From: Amphibalanus amphitrite
Taxonomy: Eukaryota; Arthropoda; Thecostraca; Balanomorpha; Balanidae
NCBI RefSeq assembly: GCF_019059575.1
Contig: NW_024881519.1
Span: 1,466,501 to 1,530,500 of the forward strand
Reading direction: 5' to 3'
DNA: 64,000 nucleotides
Shown here: positions 1 through 11,300 of the stretch, in pieces
How the letters are laid out: every line of letters begins with the position of its first letter
How positions within the stretch are numbered: the stretch's first letter is position 1
Translations under genes and position numbers: made by a program
Notes under the pieces: model-generated
Seen by the model: only the letters and a program-made list of their open reading frames with translations
The model's database searches: none
What the model was told of the DNA's origin: nothing

Positions 1-886
1 CCGGAACTCTGGTGGTTTCCCGCCGGTCGTCACCGCCGTGCTCGTGCCCCAGAGTCTCGACATCGACGGCCGGCTCGACGTCGCCCTCCAGCTGATGCAG
101 CTGCTGCTGGGTCCACCTGCTGCACACGGCCCTGATGTGCCCCGTCCGACCGCACCGGAAGCACTGCTTCGTACGGAACGGGCACGACTCGGGCCGATGG
201 CGCCGCAAACAACGAGTGCAGGCACCGGCCCGGCCGCCGCCGCCGCCGCCGCCGCCGCCGCTGCCGCTGCCGCCGCGAGCGGCCGGCTGCTGCCGCTGTG
301 CTGGACGGCTGACGCTCTCCACTCGATGAACTGCAGATGTGTCGGTGCTGTCCGCGGCCAGAGCGGTGCTCAGCTCCGCAGCGCTCGCAGCAGCCGACTC
401 CTGCGCCATAGCCAGGTCTACCGCCGACTGGAGTGTCAAGTTGGACTCGCTGAGAAGCCGGGACTGCAGCTGCTCATGTCGGATGCCACAGACGAGACGA
501 TCACGCAGCAGCTCGTCCAACAGCTCCGCTGGAAACCGGCATGGTTTGGCGAGCTTCCTGAGACGGGCCAGAAAAACACTCACCCGCTCCTCTTCACCCC
601 GTACACAGGTGTGAAAACGGAAGCGTGCGACTATCGCCGATGTCCCAGGCTCAAAATGCTTTTTGAGCACCTCCACCAGATTTTCATAGCTGTCGTCTTC
701 CACTGAGCAGGGCGCGATCAGATCCTCTAAAAGACCAAAAGTTCTCGCACCGATAGCGCACAGAAACACGGCTCGCTTCTTCGCGGGATCACTGACATCA
801 CTCGACACAAAGTATTGTTGAAGCCGCCGAGAATACGCACTAAAATCCTCTAGCGCCGCGTCGAATTCCGGCACTCGCCCCGCCAT
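1..886 (-). CDS. Ty3/Gypsy-type gag polyprotein, N-terminal 295 codons, runs off the window edge
   Basis: On the minus strand an ATG at 886 opens a frame with no stop down to base 1. It starts MAGRVPEFDAALEDF. The first ~190 residues have the alpha-helical retrotransposon gag character (AYSRRLQQYFVSSDV, then LEDLIAPCSVEDD, then LLDELLRDRLVCGI). A Gly/Ser-rich linker follows (GGC repeats near 235-275). After it come a CTRC...C half-knuckle and a canonical CX2CX4HX4C zinc knuckle (CFRCGRTGHIRAVC, about 135-95). This pairing of a Cys-rich stretch and one CCHC knuckle is common in invertebrate Ty3/Gypsy gags. Protease, RT and integrase would lie left of the window. Upstream (903-913) is a primer-binding site and then an LTR-like end, which supports the start. 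Gag normally packages the element RNA into cytoplasmic particles. The frame is intact as far as it can be seen. Confidence 0.85.
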   Translation of the reverse strand, partial: MAGRVPEFDAALEDFSAYSRRLQQYFVSSDVSDPAKKRAVFLCAIGARTFGLLEDLIAPCSVEDDSYENLVEVLKKHFEPGTSAIVARFRFHTCVRGEEERVSVFLARLRKLAKPCRFPAELLDELLRDRLVCGIRHEQLQSRLLSESNLTLQSAVDLAMAQESAAASAAELSTALAADSTDTSAVHRVESVSRPAQRQQPAARGGSGSGGGGGGGGGRAGACTRCLRRHRPESCPFRTKQCFRCGRTGHIRAVCSRWTQQQLHQLEGDVEPAVDVETLGHEHGGDDRRETTRVP

Positions 887-902
887 CTCCGCGGTCGAGA
901 GC

Positions 903-913
903 CCTCGTCGCCA
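903..913 (-). other. Primer-binding site complementary to tRNA-Ser 3' end
   Basis: On the minus strand the 11-mer TGGCGACGAGG lies one base after an LTR-like ATAACA end (915) and 16 bases before the gag ATG. From memory it is complementary to the 3' end of animal tRNA-Ser(GCT), the primer of Mag-like Ty3/Gypsy elements. The lineage assignment is inference. Confidence 0.65.
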
Positions 914-1165
914 ATGTTATAGACGCGGTGGTGCGGTTCAAACTGTGTATTCGAGACTGCGCAGAGCCAGCGTGACCGCCATCTGCCTCCAGGCGGTCAC
1001 GTGGTATAACGGAGCGGGGCCTCGCCATATAACGTAAATACGTAGCTACGCCCCACGTAGTACACAGGCCAGCAAGTAGAAACTACGCCAACCGCCAAAC
1101 TACATGTGAACCTATCACACAATCTTTGATCCGGGGCGCATGTTTTTAATCCCACCCAGAAATGA

Positions 1166-1323
1166 CAAACAGGCCCCCCTGATTGGCCAGTTGCCGGCCA
1201 GTTGGACTTGAGCGGTCGCCATGGTGATATCAGGGACTCGGCACAAACAGGCCCCCCCCCCCTGATTGGCCAGTTGCCGGCCAGTTGGACTTCAGCGGTC
1301 GCCATGGTGATATCAGGGACTCG
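1166..1323. repeat. Two-copy tandem duplication (~78 bp unit) inside the LTR
   Basis: The block starting ACAAACAGGCCCCCC at about 1166 and ending GGGACTCGGC at about 1242 recurs at about 1244-1325. The second copy has a longer C run and one further substitution (GACTTGAGC versus GACTTCAGC). Such duplications are common in LTR U3 regions. Confidence 0.85.
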
Positions 1324-1453
1324 GCCGGCCTCGTTAGGTGTTGAATTATGTATTTCGTTGTGCCAGATACCTATTGCCAATTTGCTTTGATATTTAATAA
1401 ATAACGTTGGCTTTTCTTTGGTGACTTTGCATACTAATACGACGATATTTTGG

Positions 1454-1524
1454 TGCCGATTATAATCGGCATACTATAATGCATAATATAATGCGGTTAT
1501 AATGCATAATAATTATTATGCATT
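1454..1524. repeat. Two perfect palindromes in an A+T-rich stretch
   Basis: TGCCGATTATAATCGGCA (1454-1471) is an 18-bp perfect palindrome. Bases 1501-1524 form a 24-bp perfect palindrome centred on AATT. Between them TATAATGCATAAT-type words repeat. The position is within the putative LTR; role unknown. Confidence 0.8.
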
Positions 1525-1863
1525 ACAGCATCTCGAGACAAATGTGGCGATTTCCACGCCCCTTTTATAATGCCCCCCAACCCTTGTGTAGTGAGTTAAC
1601 AGTCTTGTAAGAATCAAGTGAACCATTTTTTTTTAGTTGTGTGGTCATGATCGTCCCTACATCTAATGGATAATAGCATAGGCGTAGGAACAGGGGGGCC
1701 AGGTGGGCAAGTGCCCACCCACTTTTCGAGGTGGGGGGGGGGGGGCAACCATGTGTTTTGGCCCATCCACTTTTTACTCGAGCCCCTTGTCTCGATTTGA
1801 GAGGACGTCGTCACCTTCCAGAATAAACAAACTCCGTAAAAATAAGTTCCACGAATCCCCACG

Positions 1864-2990
1864 CACGGACTCCAAGGGGCCGTGATGGATCCAAGGAGGC
1901 CCTCTGTTCATACTTGTCAGTCGAAGCCCCTGAGACTGATGGCCTGAAAGGCCCTAGTGGATCTGAGGAGGCCCCAATATCCACACTGGTCTGGGGAGGC
2001 CCCTGACACTGGCAGTCTGGGAGGCCCCTCTATCCACACTAGTCAGGTGTCTGAGACTGGTGGTCTGGGAGGCCCCTCCATCCACACTAGTCAGAATAGG
2101 CCCCTGACACTGGCGGTCTAGCCGAGGCCCCCTACCCTCACTAGTCAGAGGAGGCCCCTCTATCCGCAATAGTCAGATGAGGCCCCTGAGATTGATGGTC
2201 TGGGAGGCCTATCCATCTACACTGTAGTCAGAGGAGGCCCCTGAGACTGATGACCTGAGAGGCCCTTATAATCACACCAGGCAGAAGAGGCCCATGAGAC
2301 TGATGGACTGAGAGGCCCTTCTATTCATACTGGCCAGAGGAGACCCCCAAAACTTTCGGTCTAGGAGGTCCCTCAATCCGGCACCAGCCAGAAGAGTCCC
2401 CTGAGACTGATGGCCTGGGAAGCCCTTATATTCACACTAGGCAGAGGAGGCCCCTGAGACTGATGGTATGAGAGGCCCTCATATTCACACCAGTCAGAAG
2501 AGGCCCCTGAGGCTGATGGCTGTGAGGCCCTTCTGTTCCTATAACTGGCCACTGGAGGCCCCTGAAAGCGGTGGTCTGGGAGGGCCCTCTATCCACACTA
2601 GTCAGAAGAGGCCCCTGAGACCGATGGTCTGAGAGGCTCTTATATTCATACTGGCCACAAGAGGCCCCTGAGACTGATAGTCAGAGAGGTCCACTCCTAA
2701 TGAATCTGAGGGGGCCCTCTATCCACATTTACACTTTTCTAGGGAGGCCCCCGAGACTGATGGTCTGAGAGGCCCTTTTATTTATACTGTCCACAGGAGC
2801 CCCTGAGATTAATGGTCTGAGAGGCTCTTCTATTTATACTAACCAGAGGAGGCCCCTAGGATTGATGGTCTAACAGGCCCTTCTATTTATACTAGCCAGA
2901 GGAGGCCCATGAGACTGATGGTCTGAGAGGCCCTTCTATTCAAACTAGGCAGATGAGGCCCCTGAGAATGATAGTCCGAAGAGCCATGCG
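1864..2990. repeat. Degenerate ~60-bp minisatellite built on GAGGCCCCTGAGACTGATGG
   Basis: Roughly 18 diverged units carry GAGGCCCCTGAGACTGATGG followed by TCTGAGAGGCCC and a short A+T-rich stretch such as TATTCATACT. Short open frames here are by-products of the repeat, not genes. Confidence 0.85.
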
Positions 2991-2999
2991 GCGGCAACT

Positions 3000-4170
3000 G
3001 GCCGTGGCCATATTACGGCTCGGTAGGGCCCCACAGAGCTCATGAGAGCACCTCAAGGGCTCCTAAGTAGACACGCTTATCCCCATAAGGATGCCACGCC
3101 GGCTTCTGAAGGCCCCTTGTAGGCATCTAAGGGCCCTTTCCGGCCTCTAACGGCTCCACCCGCCTGTGGTGGCTCCACGCCAGTGTTTATGAGCGCCACA
3201 CAGCGGCGCCTTTGAGGGTCATACTAGTGTCTCTTAGGGCCCTATATCGGTGGCTCTGGGGGCCCCACACCGGCGCCTCTGTGGGCCACCACACCTGTGC
3301 ATCTCAAGGCTCTATAGGTACATTTGAAGGACCCACACCGACACCTCTGAGGGCCCCACACCAGTATCTCGGAGCTCTGAAGGCCCCCAGTGACTCCGAG
3401 GACTCACCGGCTCCTGAGAGCACCATGTTGATGTCTAACGGCTCCACAAGGCCACTGAAGGTACCACACAAGCTCTCACTGAGCTCTAATGTCCATGTAC
3501 CGGCCTCTGAGCGATTTAAGCCAGCGCATTCATAGCTCCACACCAGCAATTGTAAGAGCTTCACACTGAAGTATCTGAGGGTTCCACACCGGTGTCTCTA
3601 AGGGCCACATACCGGCATCTCTGAGGGCCCCATACCGGCGTCTCCGAGGGTCCACATCTGGTGGGCACCCATCAGCGACTGAAGGTCCCACACTGTCGAC
3701 TCCGAGAGCCCCATCTGCGTCTGGGAGCACCTCTAAGTCTAATCTCTAAGAACCACAGCGGCTCCTCCGTACGAAAGATGGGCGTCTGCATGCCAAAGGG
3801 GAGCGGTTCTGAGACAGTAGGGCACCTACGTGCAATAGAGGGGCGCCTATGAAGCCCATAGGGGCGCCTCAATGCGAAAGAGGGGCGCCTCTGAAGCCTA
3901 CATATATGGGCGTCCACATGCAATAGAGATCTGCAGACTGCAATTGATCAATGCCATGGGGCCTGGGGGTGCATTCATAAGAAACAGGAGCGCCGGCATG
4001 GCAAAGAGAGGCGCCTTCAAGTGTCCATAAAAGAGAGACGTCTATGATAAGCGCACATTGTATGCGACAACGGGGCGACTGTGGGACATATAGGGATGTC
4101 TCTGATGACTATACATAGGGCGCTTATATGCCAAAGAGGGCGCCTATGAAGCTAATGGGGGCACCTGGGA
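3000..4170. repeat. Second and third minisatellite blocks in the same element
   Basis: About 3030-3700 repeats CCACACCGGCGCCTCTGAGGG-like words roughly every 30 bp. About 3780-4170 changes to AGGGGCGCCTCTGAAGCC-like words. The consensus changes abruptly rather than drifting. No protein is supported. Confidence 0.75.
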
Positions 4171-4487
4171 AACGAGGAAGACATTTGTGTAAGGGTTTTC
4201 AGGGGTCATGCGCCGTTTGCGGCAAATAGATTCTAAAAAAAAAATCGGAGGGGAATAAGTTTTAAAAATGGTGCGCGGACTTTCCGCACTGTTCGCTTAA
4301 GCGGTTACGCCCCTGGGTACATCTGCCCGAGCTCAGAAGCTAGATTTGGAGGTCATACTTGAAAGCAGCCAGCAGGACGAGGCAAAAGTTGGAGGCCCCT
4401 GAAAATAGGAGGCCCCCTGGAAAAGGAGGCCCCTTGACAGGGTGGCCCACCCACTTTTCATGACGTTCCTACGCCCGTGGATAATAG

Positions 4488-4688
4488 TCTTGCGTCAACA
4501 AATTAGGTACTGGAGGAAGCAAAATAATTACGATTTTGGAGTACGCAAACTTGATACTAAAAGATTCCAGGTTTTTTGGCTATATAAAGTGAGAAGAAAA
4601 GTTCAGTTTATCATTTTTATTACAATTGCAATAATGATAATATCATGATAATCGTACTGTCAGGTATTGATAAAAGTCATGTCACGTC
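4488..4688. other. Short A+T-rich interval between two elements
   Basis: After the right GATAATAG duplication comes about 200 bp of A+T-rich sequence before the ATGCCACT duplication of the next element. A 68-codon frame overlaps it without recognisable features. I see nothing supportable here. Confidence 0.5.
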
Positions 4689-4887
4689 ATGCCACTCATA
4701 GGCGGCGGAACGATTTGAGACAAGGGGGGGCACCATGGCTCAAGGAGCCAAACCTAGGGTACCCCCAAATCCTGTTTTCTCATCGGATTTAGGCCACTTA
4801 TTTTTCGTCACAGCCCTGACACGATGATTTTTTTGATTTTTTTATTTTTTTTTTTACTAAACGAAAATGGCAGTTCACCCCCGTATG

Positions 4888-5682
4888 CAGGGGTGTAATT
4901 TTATATCTCTTTGTGAGGGCATATGCACCCACAATCCTGAATTATGCCCCCACAATGATGAAAATGCACCCACAAGTCTTTTACAAGGCTGCAAGCGTCC
5001 TTTCGAGAGCACGGTGCCCTTCGCATGCTCTAACGGCGTCCTCCTGACCGTCTCGCGTTCATGGATAATATAGCGTTTTTAATCACTCGGCGCCCTTCTG
5101 GGAGAATGGCGCACTTTTGACAGCACCGCGCCATTCTCATGGTCTAACGGCGCCCTCCTGACCATCTCGCGTCCTTAGGTCTCTGTTCACCGTGCATCCC
5201 TCGAGTGTTCGGCGCCCTTCTGGCCTCTCAGCGCCCCTGAACCACATATAGCGTTTTCAATCACTCGGCACCCTTTTACGAGAAAGACGCCCTTTTCATG
5301 ATCTCAAGGCGCCCTCGTAACCATCTGGCGCCCCCACGTCCCCACCAACGTAGCACTACTGACTGTGCGGCGCCCTTCTGGCCTCTTAGCGCCCCTGGAC
5401 CACATAGCGTTTTCAATCACTCGGCGCCCTCCTAAGAGAATGGCGCCCTTTTCATCGTCTCACGGCGCCCTCGTAAGTCGTAACCGTCTGGTGCCTCCAC
5501 ATTTCGTGCCCCTCCTACTGGATGGCGCCTCTCTACATATTTTTTACGTCCTTCCGGTCAGTTTCCACTTTTAAGCGTGTATTTGCTTAGTCAGACACGT
5601 CACTTGAAGCGCCAAAACGGCCTGGCGCCGGGCGCCCCTACAGCTAGGCACCCACAATCATTTTAGGAAAATTACACCCCTG
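4888..5682. mobile_element. hAT-like element nested in the 4697-13868 element, 795 bp
   Basis: Exact 8-bp duplication CCCGTATG at 4880-4887 and 5683-5690. Inverted termini share CAGGGGTGTAATTTT. The interior is a ~160-170-bp tandem repeat containing ATAGCGTTTTCAATCACTCGG (near 5068, 5245 and 5404) and many GGCGCCC words. No transposase. Confidence 0.88.
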
Positions 5683-6395
5683 CCCGTATGTGTGGTTAAC
5701 TTTAAGCTGATCCTCAAGTACCTATGTGTTTGTCTCTTCCTTATTGTCGTTTGATAAATTCCATTTATCCTACATGTATAATTCCCAAGAAGCTATCGCA
5801 GTACTAATCAGTGGCGAATCCCAGGGTGGAGGTCACATGGGTCATGACTTATGTAGGGCCTGGGGTCACCACATGCCTGCCAGGAGCACCACAGGCCTGA
5901 CAGCCGACAGGGGCACCACAGGCCCGCCAGGGATGCCACAGGCCTAGCAGGGGCACCACGGGCCTGTCAGTGGCACCACAGGCCTGTCAGGAGCACCATC
6001 GGCCTAGCAAAAGCACTACAGGTCTTCCAGGGGCACCACAGACCTGCCAGGGGCACTATCGGCTTCGCAGGGGAACCACCGGCCTCGCAAGGGCACCATG
6101 GGCCTGCCAAGGGCACCACAAGCCTGTCGTTGGCAATTTAGGATTGTCAGAGGCACCACAAACCTGTCAAGGGTCAGTCGGCCGGTGACCGCGGGCGGGT
6201 CAGGACGCGTGCGCGCTGCTCCGCTGAGCTGCACCCACGGAGAGTGTGCGCGCTCCACGAGCTCGTGTGTTGTGCCGGTGACTTTTTTCATTGGTTTGAA
6301 GGTGATCATATGATCGTGTGAGCTGGAAGCAAACGTGGAGCCTGCGACGGTTGCGCTTTCGTTTTGTCGACACGTTGCAGACTCGTGCGCCCGCC

Positions 6396-7550
6396 ATGCC
6401 GCGCCGAGTAGCGTCTCAGTGCGCGGGTGAGGACAGTGACAGTGCAGCAGGTGATCATCGGTCGGACATCAGCTGCGATCAACGGTCCGTTAGTGAGCTG
6501 GTCCGTAACTATAGCGATCCTCTCAGTGAAGGACAGAAGCGGGACCGATCGGAGTCTGGCGACGCTGTGCCCGCCGGCAAGCGCGGGGCCAAGGAGAGGA
6601 GCGGCGAGCCTGGCCGCAGTCCGTTGACTCCCGGTGGTAACAGAGGATTCAAGGAGCAACTTGAGGTCGCCATCGACGGGCTGGAGGAACGGCTAATGGC
6701 TGCTTTCTCCAGGGAGCTCCACGACTTCCGCTCGTCACTGACGGCAGAGATCGAGAAACTCAACGATCGTGTAAAGGATCTCGAGCAACACGTGGAGGAG
6801 AGAGACGGCATCATCGACCAGCTGAGCGAGGAGCTTCGCCAGTCTCGCTCTGAGGTATCGGCGCTGGAAGCCCGGGTAGAGGAGGCTGAGATCAACTCGA
6901 GACTCCCCTGCCTCATCCTGTCCGGCGCCGCCATGGCGCCCCGCCGCGCGCCCCGCCTGGAGCCGCCCCTGCCGAACCAGACAGCGCCTGCGGCGGTCGA
7001 CCCTCGGCCGATCGCGCCGGCTGACACGGGTCGGGATCCTCCGACCGTGACATCGCAGTCAGCTGATCGCCCGAACAGCGGCGGACCGGATCAGTCGGCA
7101 GGCCGCGGCGGCCGGGAGCGGGTTGCGGGGCGGGCCGGCGAGTGGGAGGAGCGAGAGGATATCAACGCCCTCGTCATCAGCACCTTGAACCAGTGCCTGC
7201 CGGGACTCGGACTCGCCGCTAACGACATCGACCGCGCCCATCGCCTGCCAGGTCCGAACAACAGAGTGATTGTTCGCTTCGTGCGGTCGGGTGAAGGCAG
7301 CGCCCGCGACCGGGTGATGGCTCGACGCATGGAGCTGCGCGGCAGGGAGCTCTTCATCAACGAGTCGCTGACCAAACTCCGAAGCCGGATCTTCAGGTCC
7401 CTGCTGGCCGCCAAGCGGGAACGGAGGATCTACACGGTGTACTCCCGTGGTGGCCACGTTTTCTTCAAAGAGCAGCAGCACGGCGTGGGGAAGAGGGTCG
7501 ACACACTCGAGCGTGTGCGCGAACTCGGTTTCGGCGTGCTCGAGCGCTAG
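6396..7550 (+). CDS. LINE ORF1 RNA-binding protein, 384 aa
   Basis: I choose the ATG at 6396 (MPRRVASQ, context GCCCGCCATGC); an in-frame GTG further upstream (6318) is not a eukaryotic start. The N-terminal ~85 residues are polar and disordered. About residues 85-170 form a coiled coil (LEERLMAAFSRELHDF, then KLNDRVKDLEQHVEE). A Pro-rich linker follows. The C-terminal ~130 residues match the L1 ORF1-type fold in motif order: DIDRAHRLPGPNNRVIVRF, ARDRVMARRMELRGRELF, then a basic LAAKRERRIYTVYSR helix-strand. In L1 elements this protein trimerises and coats the LINE RNA as a nucleic-acid chaperone. No zinc knuckle is seen. The region is visibly GC-rich, unlike ORF2. Confidence 0.88.
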   Translation: MPRRVASQCAGEDSDSAAGDHRSDISCDQRSVSELVRNYSDPLSEGQKRDRSESGDAVPAGKRGAKERSGEPGRSPLTPGGNRGFKEQLEVAIDGLEERLMAAFSRELHDFRSSLTAEIEKLNDRVKDLEQHVEERDGIIDQLSEELRQSRSEVSALEARVEEAEINSRLPCLILSGAAMAPRRAPRLEPPLPNQTAPAAVDPRPIAPADTGRDPPTVTSQSADRPNSGGPDQSAGRGGRERVAGRAGEWEEREDINALVISTLNQCLPGLGLAANDIDRAHRLPGPNNRVIVRFVRSGEGSARDRVMARRMELRGRELFINESLTKLRSRIFRSLLAAKRERRIYTVYSRGGHVFFKEQQHGVGKRVDTLERVRELGFGVLER

Positions 7551-8377
7551 AGCACTACTAGCGGCTGCAGCCTTCCACCGGTGCCCAGGTGACGTGCCGC
7601 TGCGCAGTTGTCTGACATCTTTTCAGCTATAATGTTAGATTGTTAGTTTGTTAGGTAAACAATTTTACAGCTCGCGGTTGTGTTACAGTAAACATTTTAG
7701 AGATGTTTAGTTTTTTTTTTTCCAAGTGCGCGAGCTTAAAATAACGTAACGGGTTTCAGCTAGTACGGTCTTCTACTAGTACTGAATAACCATAGAACTG
7801 ACTCTTTAAAATTTCCTTGCATTTCCTTGCATCATCGGTGGATGCTAAGTCATTTTCTGCTGTCGCGGGCTCCGCGTTTGCTGTTTGCGTTTGCAGTGTT
7901 CTCTTGTGGTTTTTAGGTTATTTTAATCGCGGTTTATATTATGTTGTTTCCATTGTTTTGTTTCTATTATAGTTTATCATTGTTAAAACCCCCGTTTGCT
8001 TTGGTACAATTGATGACTCTCAAGCTACAGACCTGGTGTTTTGCTCTCCCAAATAATTCATGTGTTCCCAGAGTTTGTTTGTTGAGCCGTGATCCCGTGG
8101 TGCTGCTGGCGGCGCCCGTGGCGCGGCCGGCTACGGTACTCGTCTCGGCTTCGCGGCGGGCGGCGGCGGCGGTGGCGGTGGCGGTGGCGGCGGCGGCGCA
8201 GGAATCCCCAATCGCAATCCACTTACGACCATCGCGGCTGCCGACGTCGTCCCTAGCCGGCGGTGCTCGCTGCTGTTCGTCTCCTCTACATTCCGACCGA
8301 ACCTTGGTAAATCAACGTAAAATGCGCACTTGCTATCAGATTTATCTCAGCACATTTCAAACACCTTCTAAGAGAAA
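7551..8377 (+). other. Long ORF1-ORF2 spacer of the LINE
   Basis: The 827-bp spacer is unusually long for an L1-like element. It contains stop codons in all frames, a T-rich half, and a GGC/GGT trinucleotide run near 8155-8202. A 149-codon frame (7941-8390) overlaps the ORF2 start and is dominated by Ala/Val from the GGC run. I do not call it a gene. Confidence 0.6.
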
Positions 8378-11300
8378 ATGGCAAAAATAGAAATAATTTC
8401 AAGTAACGTTAGAGGCCTAGGTTCTCAGCACAAGCGTAGGGATGTTATGCATTACTTAAGGAACCTGAAATGCGACATAATATTACTTCAAGATACACAC
8501 TTAACACCTGAGAAAATTCCCTCGTTTAATAACCTATGGAATGGAAAAGCATACCATTCCTGCTTTAGGTATAACAGCAGAGGTACTTCAATACTTATTA
8601 GCAAGAATCTCCAGCATGAAATTGTAAGCAAGCATGAAGACAGTAAGGGAAATTATATATTAATAGAATGTAAAATTGGCACGGATATATACCTCTTTTG
8701 TAGCATATATGGGCCAAATCGTGACGAACCGGATTTTTACGAACGTATTGGCAAAATTCTGGATAGTGTTAACTGTGATCACATGGTTGTGGGGGGAGAT
8801 TTCAATTTCATTATAAATACAGACATTGACTGTTTTGGTTATGCACAAGAACATAACGCAAAAGCTCGTGAAAAGTTTCTCTCTATTTGCAACCAACATA
8901 ATCTGGTTGATGCATGGCGAAGTCAGAATCCCACGGAGAGACGATATACTTGGTTCGGACCAGCTCATGCTAAGGGCGCTAGGTTGGACATGTTTTTCGT
9001 TAGTCAGCACTTATTAGCTTTGTGTCACGACAGTCAAATTACTTCTGGTTACCGAACTGATCATAACAACATATCTTTACGTTTGCTCATGGGTGAGTCA
9101 CGAGGACCAGGATTATGGAAATTTAATGATTCTCTCCTGAGTGATGAAGGCTACATCGAAACAGTAGAGCATTGTATCAACAGAACTGTAGAAGAATATT
9201 CGCTGCCTGTTTATGCTCAAGAGTTTATTTCAGATACATGTAATTACAAAGATATACAGTTCAAGATAGGAGATGATCTGTTCTACGAAACATTACTTGT
9301 TATGCTCAGGGGTGAAACCATAAGATATTCCAAAGCAAAGGCGAAGCGTAATAGAGAAAAGGAAAAAGAACTCGTTTCAAAAATAGCGCTCGCAAATTCT
9401 CGGTTAGTAGTAGAAAGATCAGAGGAAAATGTTGCTACAGTAAATTTATATAAAGAACAGCTTGAAGAACACAGAAAGCCAATCATCGACGGTCTTATTG
9501 TTCGGTCAAGAGCTAAATGGTACGAGGAGGGGGAAAAATCTTCTAAATACTTTCTCGGCCTCGAAAAAAGGAATGCTATTAAAAAGACGCCAACAGCCCT
9601 TAATATTAACGGACAGAAGGTCGCTAAAAGTTCCTTAATCCTTGGTGAATTTACAAAACACCTAGCTAGTAAATATAATAAGGGTCATATCATGTCATCC
9701 TCAACAGAAGACTACATCAAGTCTAACACCACAAGTTCTTTAACAACGCATGAACGTTCTGTCCTAGACGAGCCTATAACATTCGAAGAACTAACGACTG
9801 CGGTGCAGAAAATGAAAAAAGGGAAATCTCCAGGATCTAACGGATATACCGCATGTTTTTTCAGACGTTTTTGGGAGAAATTGGGACCTTTCCTTCATAG
9901 AGCATTTACCTCATCCTTTGAACATGGAAAGATGCTTCTAACACACCGGGAGGGTATAATAACCATGATCCCAAAAGCAGGAAAATCACTCGATAGCATA
10001 AAAGGTTGGCGACCGATAACTTTGCTAAATGTAGATTTCAAAATAATATCAGCCGCTATATCATCCAGACTTCAAAATGTTATTCATAAACTAATAGACC
10101 CATGCCAGACAGCATATATTAAAGGCCGGTATATTGGTGAGAACACGCGTCTTGTGTACGATACAATAAGTAATTTGATACAAAACCAAAGTTCAGGACT
10201 GATTATGTCTGTCGATTTTGAGGCAGCCTTTGATTCATTATCCTGGTGCTTCTTGGCCAGAACGTTGGAAAAGTATAACTTTGGTCCGGTCTTCCGTAAA
10301 ACAATCGAGCTGGTATATCTAAACAACCAAAATTTTTCGCGAATTTTGTTAAATGGTTACCTAGGAGAAAAAATTAAGTTGAACTGTGGGATACGACAGG
10401 GTGACCCAGCATCAGGCTATTTATTTAACCTTGCAGTCAACATATTGGCAACGAAAATAAAAGAAACCAAGGAATTTAAAGGTATAAAAGCCATTGACAA
10501 TTTAGACGTTAGGATATCGCAATACGCCGATGATACACTGCTGTTCTTAGAAAACAAAAATTGCCTGAAAGGAGCTCTTAAAGAATTAGGAAAATTTTCA
10601 GAGGCCTCTGGACTAAATTTAAACATTGAAAAGTCGACATGTCTTCCGGTCGGTTTTTCCCCGTCTAGTGAAGAGGAAAATGATTTTGGTATCAAGTGGG
10701 TTAAGGAAATGAAAATACTAGGCATTATCTTTAACAATATGAACAAGAATGTAACAAAAATTAACTTTGAGCCTAAACTTTTACAAATTCAAAAAGAAAT
10801 AGCACAGTGGCGCAGAAGGAATTTGACGGTTCTAGGACGAATAGCCGTGGTTAAGTCATTACTCATCTCACAACTAGTACATTTGTTCACAGCTCTGCCG
10901 AATCCCTCACAGAATGAACTGAAACGCCTTAACACATTGTTGTACTCATTTGCATGGGCAGGCAAACGCGACCCAGTCAAACGTGCTAAGTTGATTCAAA
11001 AATATCACAATGGAGGATTAGCCATGGTTGATATCGAAGCATTTATGAAAAGCATTAAGCTGACGTGGCTCAAAAGACTAATGAAAGCGCAATCTCCGTG
11101 GGCAGCTTTTTCCAAATTGGAATTGCCACATATTCAAGACATCCTATGTTACGGAAGCAAGCGTCTGGGAAAAATAACGGCTAAAATTAGTAACCGTTTT
11201 TGGAAAGATGTATTAAACGCATTTACGTCGTTCAGTCAGCAATACCAACCAGAAGAAACACAGATCCTCTCTGAAAGCATATGGTTCTCAGACTACACGA

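Larger units (their letters stand above)
915..1601 (-). repeat. Probable 5' LTR of the Ty3/Gypsy element
   Basis: The 3' edge is well placed: the minus strand reads ...TATAACA at 915 just before the primer-binding site. The 5' edge is less certain. TGTTAAC at 1601 would give matching TGTTA/TAACA ends and a 687-bp LTR. A TATAAAAG box lies on the minus strand near 1563-1570. The partner LTR is outside the window, so the length cannot be confirmed. Bases 1602-1668 hold nothing I recognise. Confidence 0.45.
1677..4479. mobile_element. hAT-like non-autonomous element, 2,803 bp, filled with minisatellites
   Basis: Exact 8-bp target duplication GATAATAG at 1669-1676 and 4480-4487. Terminal inverted repeats CATAGGCGTAGGAAC (left) and CACGGGCGTAGGAAC (right, reverse-complemented). 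An 8-bp duplication and a CA...TG end fit the hAT superfamily. Subterminal sequence is also inverted (GTGGGC...CCCACCCACTTTT near both ends). No transposase is visible. The interior is almost wholly degenerate tandem repeats, listed separately. Confidence 0.88.

Noticed and set aside
3212-3535. 107-codon open frame in a repeat block
   Set aside because: It reads through a tandem repeat whose unit avoids stops; the residues follow the repeat and match no protein family.
6318-6395. Upstream extension of LINE ORF1 from a GTG
   Set aside because: Not a eukaryotic start; ATG 6396 has a better context and the extra residues match nothing.
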